Positions 57,260 through 64,000 of a stretch of DNA of 64,000 bases are shown here, in pieces. Source of the stretch: Crocodylus rhombifer (Eukaryota; Chordata; Crocodylia; Crocodylidae); NCBI GenBank assembly GCA_038503035.1, contig JAVSML010001009.1, forward strand, positions 65,836 to 129,835, given 5' to 3'. The position numbers and the translations under genes were made by a program. Numbering within the stretch: the first letter of the stretch is position 1; each line of letters starts with the position of its first letter. Under the pieces are notes generated by a model. The model saw only the letters and a program-made list of their open reading frames with translations. It made no database searches and was not told the DNA's origin.

Positions 57260-60200
57260 GTGAGCATTGCAATTGACAACTATCACAGCCCATAATATTT
57301 GCTCCAGCTTGCCATTCTAGGTTTAGTGGATCCGGTGTCTTTCCTCTTCTCTCCCTCCCCTTCACCCCCCGCCTTTCATTAGAGCTGACCGTAGAGCAGC
57401 ATTAAAAGCTGAAGGTCTTCTCTCCCTCCCTCCCATTTTCCATATTCATTCTCCTTTTCTCAGCTTGCTTGCATTTTTGTTAGCAAAACCACCATTCTCT
57501 GTATGCCTGGGTTGATCTCTCTACCTTCAGAGACCAGATTGCGTTTGGTATTGACAGCTCCTGGACAGTTTCAAACTGAGCTTTGTCTGCATAGGACCAT
57601 TTCTGGAGGAGGGTGCCATTCACTGATACTTATTTCTGAGAAACATAGAGTGGCTTCTGTAATCAAACCATTTCACTCAGTCCCAGCTTCTTGTTTTTCC
57701 TTCCCCCAGGTGAAGGACACTGGCGAGGATGATCCCTTTTTGCTCCTCAGTGCAGACCTGAAGCGAGAATTGTCCGAAGGGCAGATCTACCGTCGGTCAC
57801 TTAGTGAGTTTCTTTGTTTCTCTGCTAAGGAGCTTTTGAAATGGGTGCAAGCTCTGAAATGGGGGTCATTTAGGAGGTGAGGGCTGAAAGTACTTGTGCA
57901 TGTGTGTTTGTGTGTGTGGGTGGTTGCATGTGCACATGTACATGTAGGGGGATAAGGATCAGGACTGAGACCTTGTAAACTTGGATTCTAGGCTGAAGGA
58001 TCTTAGGACTCCTGGGCTTTGAGTTCAGCTGCAGGGTCCTGGCTGCAGGGAATAGGGCATGGAAATGTCAGCCTGGAGCCCTTGCTCTGAGGTCCAAATC
58101 CTAAATGCTAATAGGAAGAGTAGCTTTCATGGAAGAGGACAGAGTTTTCATAGTGGATCACAAGGAGATGAGATAAAAGAGATCTGCTATGTGAACTGAC
58201 CACACATGATTTTCAGCTCAAAGATATTTTAGCACATCAGTCTCTTTCCTCTTACTTACACATACACTCTCAGTCACTATTATCTCCTCAGTACTCAGCA
58301 CAGCAGCCTTATAACCCTTTCATCTCAATCTCCAAAAAGGTGACGTCTGTCTCTGTTGCTAGCTTGCACAGTTAGTGGGAACTGTCTGCTGCTCTCTGTT
58401 CTGTGAGAGGTGCTGAAATGCAGCTGGTGGCTCATGCTCTTTCTCTTCAGGATGTATTGACATGCTAAGTATAGAGGGGCAGTTCACCTTCACCGCGGAG
58501 CAGCCCCAGCTTCACTGTGCCACTTTCTTTATTGGAGACCCAGAGGAGCTCATCACAATAGACTATGACTTTGTAAACATTGACTGCCAAGGAGGAGATT
58601 TCCTTAAGGTAAGATGCTGACAACTCTTGATACCCTTTTCCTACTTAAATCAGCAAAGTATAAAGCATTGCATTTGTGTCAACTGGAAGAGGGGGAATTA
58701 AAGTGATAATATATTGTATTTGGGGGTTGGGGTAGGTGTTTCAGAAGCAATGTTCATTGGGACTGGTGTTCATAAAGCCCATAGGCACTTTTGAATATTC
58801 TCCCCATGGAAGAGGGGGTTATGGTGCAGACTGAGAACTCATTCAACTGCTGTAAGAGAGATTCCAACCTTTGCCAGAGGTTTTTTTTTTCTCCCTAAGC
58901 AGGAAAAGCATGTCTTTACTCAGTTCCTATAGTTTATATAGTGTATTTAAAAGAAAAGTTGAATCAGCATACAGCAATCCTTCTAGCTTAATTCCTATTG
59001 CATTGCATTGCATCATGAATCATATGAACTCTGTATTGTGGCTCTCATGAGCACTGTTATTGCTGCAGAATATGCACTTAATGGCCTTTTAGAATTAGCT
59101 TATTAATGAGAGTGGCTCGATGAATTATTTCTTTTACATGGTCCCAACAACTGTTCAGGACACTCTCTTTGGACAAATTTCACAATTCAGGGTCAATTAT
59201 ATTGCAGGACCAAGAACACTTCACTGGAAATCTTTGATTTCAGGGAGAAATTTTGACCAAAATCTCAGTTTTGTTAATGAGACTAGTAAAAGCTTTAATG
59301 TGCATATTTAATCCCTTCGTTTTGTAACCTGATCTTCATATGGATATGGTTGTATGCATATAGATCCCAAGTGGGGATCTGTTGATAAGGAAGGGCAATA
59401 AGATAAGGAGATGTAAATGAACAGAGCCACCCCTCAGGCTTTTGACTTCCCCATGGAAAAATAATATAGCCTCATGCTGGAGTTCCTCTCCAGCCTCCAC
59501 AAATACCACATTGCTAGGTTGGGGAAAAACAATGCCGTGGGTAGCAGTAATGGTCTCCTGTGCATAAACAGGAGACCAGAATTTATGGTCTTTTCTGTTG
59601 GGCCAGAAAAAGTCACAAAAACCTTCATGAGGGGTCAACCTTGTAGAGTTTCCCTCCCTCATGGTGGTACATTGTTGCTCAGTTTCTTAATTATGGTGCA
59701 GTGTTTCTTACCTATAGCTTTTCTCTAGTGTATTGTGAACAGCCACATCAAGTCATTCTATAGAGGGTTGCAGCTTTAAAAGACCTGGGGGCTGATCCTG
59801 CAGTCTTTATGTAAGAAATCCTCACTCAGATGAGAACCGGCCCTTTGTTTCTAGGAGCACTACAGAAAACAATTGAAGCACATTAGGGTATTACTGAGAA
59901 GCAATTAGGAGGCAAGTGCATCAGTGTTAGAGGGTAGTTGCTCAGTTAAGTTAAGTCTAATGCAGATTTCTGACTGACAAATTTTCCTGAATATTACAAC
60001 GGCTAATCTAATGCTTTTTTATTGTAATGAGAGATTTGCAGTGTCTGCTTTGTTTCTTTACCATCAGCCTAAGTCTCAGAGTGAGCTGAAAAGGTACAGA
60101 GGAAGAGAGGGCTGACCTAACACAAGCAATAATATTGCACTAATACTACCTTTAAGACTTATTGGTCTGATTTTTCAAGTTGAAATGCTAGTGCCAGTGT

Positions 60201-63200
60201 TCAGAAATGTCCATTATCCAATTAAATCCATTGGTAAAACTTCCTGATGAAAAAAAATCATTTTCTGTGCATTGACAAAAATCTCAGTAGCAATTTTAAC
60301 CCCAGGGAAGTTAAGGACACAGAATTTTTTTTATTAAATTGATGGTTGTATATTAGGTCTGTGTGAAGCTTCAGTCCCTGATTCGATTTAGCAGAGATTC
60401 GGCCTGATTCAGTGGCTGAATCTCCAAATCTGAATTGAATCAGATGTCTCTTTAATCTCTCTGAATTGAATTGGAACCCTCCAAATCGATTGAGAGAGAT
60501 TCGGAAAGATTTGGCAATTTGGACATAGCCACAGCTTTAAATGTTTTTTGTACATACCTCTAGGTAGCAGGTGGCTCATGAGTGCTGCGTTGCTAGGGCA
60601 CATGGAGTGTCCCACAGAAGCATGGGGGGCTCCCCAGCATGCTTGGCAGCAAACCCAGAAGTGGACCAGAAGCACTTTCGGTCACTTCCAGGTCTGCTGG
60701 GGAGTGCGCAGGGAGGCTCCCCCCAAATTCCCTCCTGACTCAGCGACTGATGCCTCCTGGGTCTGGGGAATCAAATCTGGGATAGTGATCCAAATCTATG
60801 AATCGAATCACTTTCCCTGATCTGGGCCAAATCCGAATCTGAATCAAATAGGCCCCGCTTCACACACCCCTATTACAGACTACTTAGCAGGTGTCAAAAA
60901 GAAGTTGGCAAATCCCTTACTGTTTAAGGTGCTTTACTATAGTTGGATTATCACAATGATGCAAGCTGTAATTACAGCACTTATCTCTAAGATAAAGTAC
61001 AAACATTAATATTTAGTTGCATACGGCATGTTCAGCATGAAATAAGACACAGACATGGGACCAAAATCTATCCACAGTGTGTAGTGACTGTAGTGCACTG
61101 TAGCCTTACAGTGCAGTCACTGCCATATACCATTACCTAGTGCTGAATTGATGTTAAAGGTGTACAAATGCTTTTCTTCTCAACACAACCCACTGGAAAT
61201 CAAAGAAATCATGAGATAAAGCAACATTACAATCCTCCAAACCTCAGTTAACATATTTTATTTCCTAAAGTTCATAATACCCAAAATACCAGGCACTCCT
61301 ACAAGCTTCCTTTCATTTCATATACTTAGCCACCTCATATGCAGGCATTTACTTAGACTTTCCGAGTTTTTTACAGTGAAACCTCTTGCCATCAAACCCT
61401 TGCAAATACTTGGAGGCCATTTGGGTTTAGGGTGGGATCTAAGAGTGCATTGTAGTTGGTAAGGATGATCTAGACATAGTAGCAGGGACCTGGAACCAGG
61501 AAGACAGGATGTTCAGTGGCTGGTGAGCTGCATCAGCCACTGGTCCAGCAGTGGTGTAGGTTGAACTAGGGTGTAGATAGAGTCAACGAATGGATGTTGA
61601 CTGAGAGGTTACATTTTTTATCAGGCTTTATGATGCAAAATCCAATATTATGTCTCTGCAACAAAACCATTTCCCCAAACAATTTAGTGTTGTTTCCAGG
61701 GACACAAAGCTTTCTGTGAGAAATCAAGTCCAAAGGAGAACAAAAAAACTTAAGACCATCTGTAAACATGTAAAAAAAATAAATACAAAACCAAACAACA
61801 AAACAACCCCCCCAAACCTCCTTCCCCCCCAAAATCTGGTTTTTTTAATTCCTTTAGTGTTTAAATACTGGTGCTGGTTGAATTCTGCTTGCAGTAGATG
61901 ATTGTCAGATTGATCACTTTGATATTTCATGTCAAAGGAATTAAGGGTAGGATTTTTCAAAAGTATCTATAGAGCAGGGAGTATATTGAAAGTAAATGAG
62001 TTTTGTGTTCTTGATTCTCTAGAGAGGAAACTGCAAATGGAGCCACTGATACAGATCTGTAGTCCTTTAGCTTTCTGGTGGCAAAATAGTAACTAAAAAG
62101 AGCTAATGTTTCAATTGCTGAATACTTGTAGGTATTTGATGGCTGGATACTCAAAGGTGAGAAATTTCCTAGCTCCTTGGACCACCCTCTTCCCACTTCA
62201 CAAAGATACATTGATTTTTGTGAAAGCAACAATTTTCAGAGGAGCATCAGATCATCCCAGAACGTGGCAATGATCTTCTTCAGGATTCATGAAACTGGCA
62301 ATGGATTTACAGTCACAATAAAGAAAACTACCAATCTCTTCCGTAAGTCTGATTTTTTGTATTGTCAAATGGATTACATTTGGGTTAGAAATCTGAACAA
62401 ACGTGTTACTTTCTTTTTCATTCCTTCTCAGAAATCTTTTAAATTGATATCATGCAGCTGATAATGATGGTTCTACACCTCATAATGTGCTGAGGAATAT
62501 CAACATTTATTGATGTGGGCTAAGGATGTGAGCTAAGCTTGTGTCTCAAGTTAAGAGAGAACATTCTTGAAGTATATATGAGATGTTAAGCATGTTTTCT
62601 ATATTTAAGATCCAAGGAATTGTTATTTAAAAAATTATTTTCAATCTATAATATTTGTGTGCAAAATATACAGTGACTAAGGTGTTTTCCAAGGAAGTAG
62701 GTGATGTAGGTTTGAATTCTTTTAGGCAAAGGAGCAACTTTAACCCTGGTCTCCCACTTCCCTTTCTACCCATTATATATTGTATAAAAGGTGGGCATCA
62801 CCATTGTCACTGCCATTTCCTCTGGCTGCATCTTAAAAATGAGCTCTGCTGTGTTTTTCCAGAAAATTCTTGTAGGTGTCTACCTTTAGGAGTAGACCCT
62901 GGCCTCTGTTTCTTGAGTGGGTCTCCCCCTCATGCCTCCCTGATTAGGATTCTTAAGCTTAAGAACGTTGCTCAGACACATTATTAGTGTATTAGTATTT
63001 TCTGTTAACTAGCTGTGGGCAGCACCCTGCTCAGCATAGAGGGTTTTTAGATTGCCTTCTGAGACAATTCACTCTCTCCATGTGCTGGGTAGGACCCCTG
63101 GCATCTAACATGATGCTGAGGCATATATCTTGGAGGTTCTGAAGCCCCTTTTCTAGATCTTGCAATGAGATTGGTGGAACTCCATGATGCTACAGAAGTT

Positions 63201-63808
63201 GAGCCAGGCAGAGTCAACTGAAGGACTGAAGTCTAAGGTACTCAGGAAAGATTTTAAGTTCTATGATGTGTGATGCTAGGCATTTCTAGAGGATGAAAGC
63301 CACTAGCCAAGGAAAGTGTTGTTGTATAAAACATCCTTTGTCATGCTGATGATATGAAATCATAATAAAATGAACTGTTCTTTGTTAGCATATATTATTT
63401 TTAGGAAAAAGAAGAATAAATTGTACAGTGCAGATAAGTCTATTTTTGGGATGGAGTAAGAAACATGTTGGGACAGTCAGCTATAGTTGCACCAGATGCA
63501 AACCTGCATAACATTATAGAATCTGGCCATATACAGTTAGGTCATGGGGTGCAACTATGTCAAATGGTCCAGAACACAGTCAGATTCACGTACTTTTGCT
63601 ATAGGCAGATCATGACTACTGTAGAAATAATATTGTTGTGTCTTCTCCCTCTGCTAAAGCCTGCAATGTCATCTCTCAGACTCCAGCTGGAAGGTTCACT
63701 ATGGTAATTCCTCATCAGCACAGAAACTGCAGCTTTTCTATAATTTATCCAGTGGTGATAAAAATATCTGACCTTATACTGGGACATTTAAATGGCCTCT
63801 ACCTGAAG
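57179..63808 (+). CDS. CRHBP: CRHBP, CRH-binding protein (exons 1-5, runs off window)
   Basis: The product is a secreted glycoprotein that binds corticotropin-releasing hormone and urocortin and limits their action. Exons: 57179-57259, 57710-57803, 58451-58608, 62132-62342, 63660-63808. All junctions are GT-AG and phase-compatible, giving 231 codons of about 322 in human. Residues 1-22 are a signal peptide with a hydrophobic core (FFLIFLAAL). Six cysteines lie at 60, 81, 104, 141, 183 and 205, the first three disulfide pairs of the family. R56 and D62, reported to matter for CRH binding, are present. The sequon at N204 (NCS) is kept. The start is the only ATG between the TATA box and the signal peptide. 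Exons 6-7 lie to the right of the window. It sits downstream of S100Z, as in human. Confidence 0.96.
57710..57803 (+). CDS. CRHBP: CRHBP exon 2
   Basis: Acceptor TTCCCCCAG ends at 57709. Encodes DDPFLLLSADLKREL and IYRRSL, including R56; ends phase 1 before GTGAGT. The exon is acidic at its start (VKDTGEDD). Confidence 0.93.
58451..58608 (+). CDS. CRHBP: CRHBP exon 3
   Basis: Acceptor TTCTCTTCAG ends at 58450. Encodes C60, C81 and C104 (CIDMLS, QLHCATFF, NIDCQGGDFLK); ends phase 0 before GTAAGA. Confidence 0.96.
58609..62131 (+). other. CRHBP intron 3
   Basis: 3.5 kb from GTAAGA to TTGTAG, containing the 60354-60872 MITE and otherwise nothing recognised. Confidence 0.85.
60354..60872. mobile_element. 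MITE in CRHBP intron 3
   Basis: The left end TAGGTCTGTGTGAAGCT and the right end (reverse-complemented TAGGGGTGTGTGAAGCG) are inverted termini. The interior has further inverted patches (GATTCGATTTAG..., CTGAATC.../GATTCAGATTCGG). The target duplication is unclear. Frames inside are not genes. Confidence 0.7.
62132..62342 (+). CDS. CRHBP: CRHBP exon 4
   Basis: Acceptor CTTGTAG ends at 62131. Encodes VFDGWILKGEKFPSS, RYIDFCES (C141) and RSSQNVAMIFFR; ends phase 1 before GTAAGT. Confidence 0.96.
63660..63808 (+). CDS. CRHBP: CRHBP exon 5
   Basis: Acceptor CTGCTAAAG ends at 63659 (weak polypyrimidine tract TCTTCTCCCTC). Encodes CNVISQTP (C183), PHQHRNCS (C205, N204 sequon) and YPVVIKISDL; ends phase 0 before GTGAGT. 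The next exon is beyond the window. Confidence 0.94.
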
Positions 63809-64000
63809 GTGAGTTTTTGTTATGCAGTCAGGTACTACATTTAGCAGTAGTGTAGGATGGATAATCAAATTACACAAAGTTATTATTTCTGTATTTACTA
63901 TTATTAATATTGTTAGTATGGACAGTAAAAGCAATATTATTAGTATTCTTATTGACTAATGTGAATATTACAATAAAAACTAGTGATATCATAAGAAACA

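Noticed and set aside
59336..59728. Overlapping frames in CRHBP intron 3
   Set aside because: Both strands open over the same stretch, no domain and no splice sites suited to an exon.
1..64000. CRISPR arrays, bacterial operons or phage modules
   Set aside because: Introns, CR1 LINEs, MITEs and two vertebrate genes show that this is vertebrate nuclear DNA; no regular spacer repeats seen.

Overview
This is vertebrate nuclear DNA. It has GT-AG introns, CR1-type LINEs, hAT-like MITEs, CA/GT microsatellites and a 10-base assembly gap at 42628-42637. The mix of CR1 with Penelope-like and gypsy-type elements, and no mammalian Alu/B1/L1 sequence that I recognise, points to a non-mammalian amniote. 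A crocodilian is my best guess, a turtle second. The species call is inference.

Two cellular genes are present, both on the + strand. S100Z (coding exons 23145-23285 and 25137-25295) encodes a complete 99-residue S100 protein. CRHBP, the corticotropin-releasing-hormone-binding protein gene, starts at 57179, and its first five coding exons (231 codons) run to 63808; the rest lies past the right edge. The same adjacent pair in the same order is known from human 5q13, so the locus call is supported by synteny as well as sequence. About 30 kb of transposon-rich intergenic DNA separates them.

Layout. 1-1308: 3' part of a CR1 LINE. 2348-8332: a hAT-like MITE split by a decayed Ty3/gypsy element (minus strand) whose integrase lies upstream of reverse transcriptase (Gmr1-type order). 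That integrase is itself split by a 1,224-bp solo LTR with a perfect 5-bp target duplication. 11215-14655: an old CR1 with ORF1-esterase, endonuclease and RT remnants. 14728-18010: several related hAT-like elements carrying G-rich minisatellites and CA repeats. 22673-26753: S100Z with a candidate promoter and polyA site. 27080-28294: a MITE and a CR1 tail. 36002-38103: CR1 on the minus strand. 39190-41640: a decayed Penelope-like element with a MITE inside its RT. 43440-45132: a nearly open CR1 RT. 49058-51363: CR1 on the minus strand, split by a second solo LTR of the same family. 57071 onward: CRHBP, with a MITE in intron 3.

I see no convincing undescribed cellular system. The most unusual objects are the integrase-first gypsy element, the three-level nesting, and the shared solo-LTR family. 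The long stretches between repeats (8.4-11.2, 18-21, 28.3-36, 51.6-57 kb) show no supportable exon.
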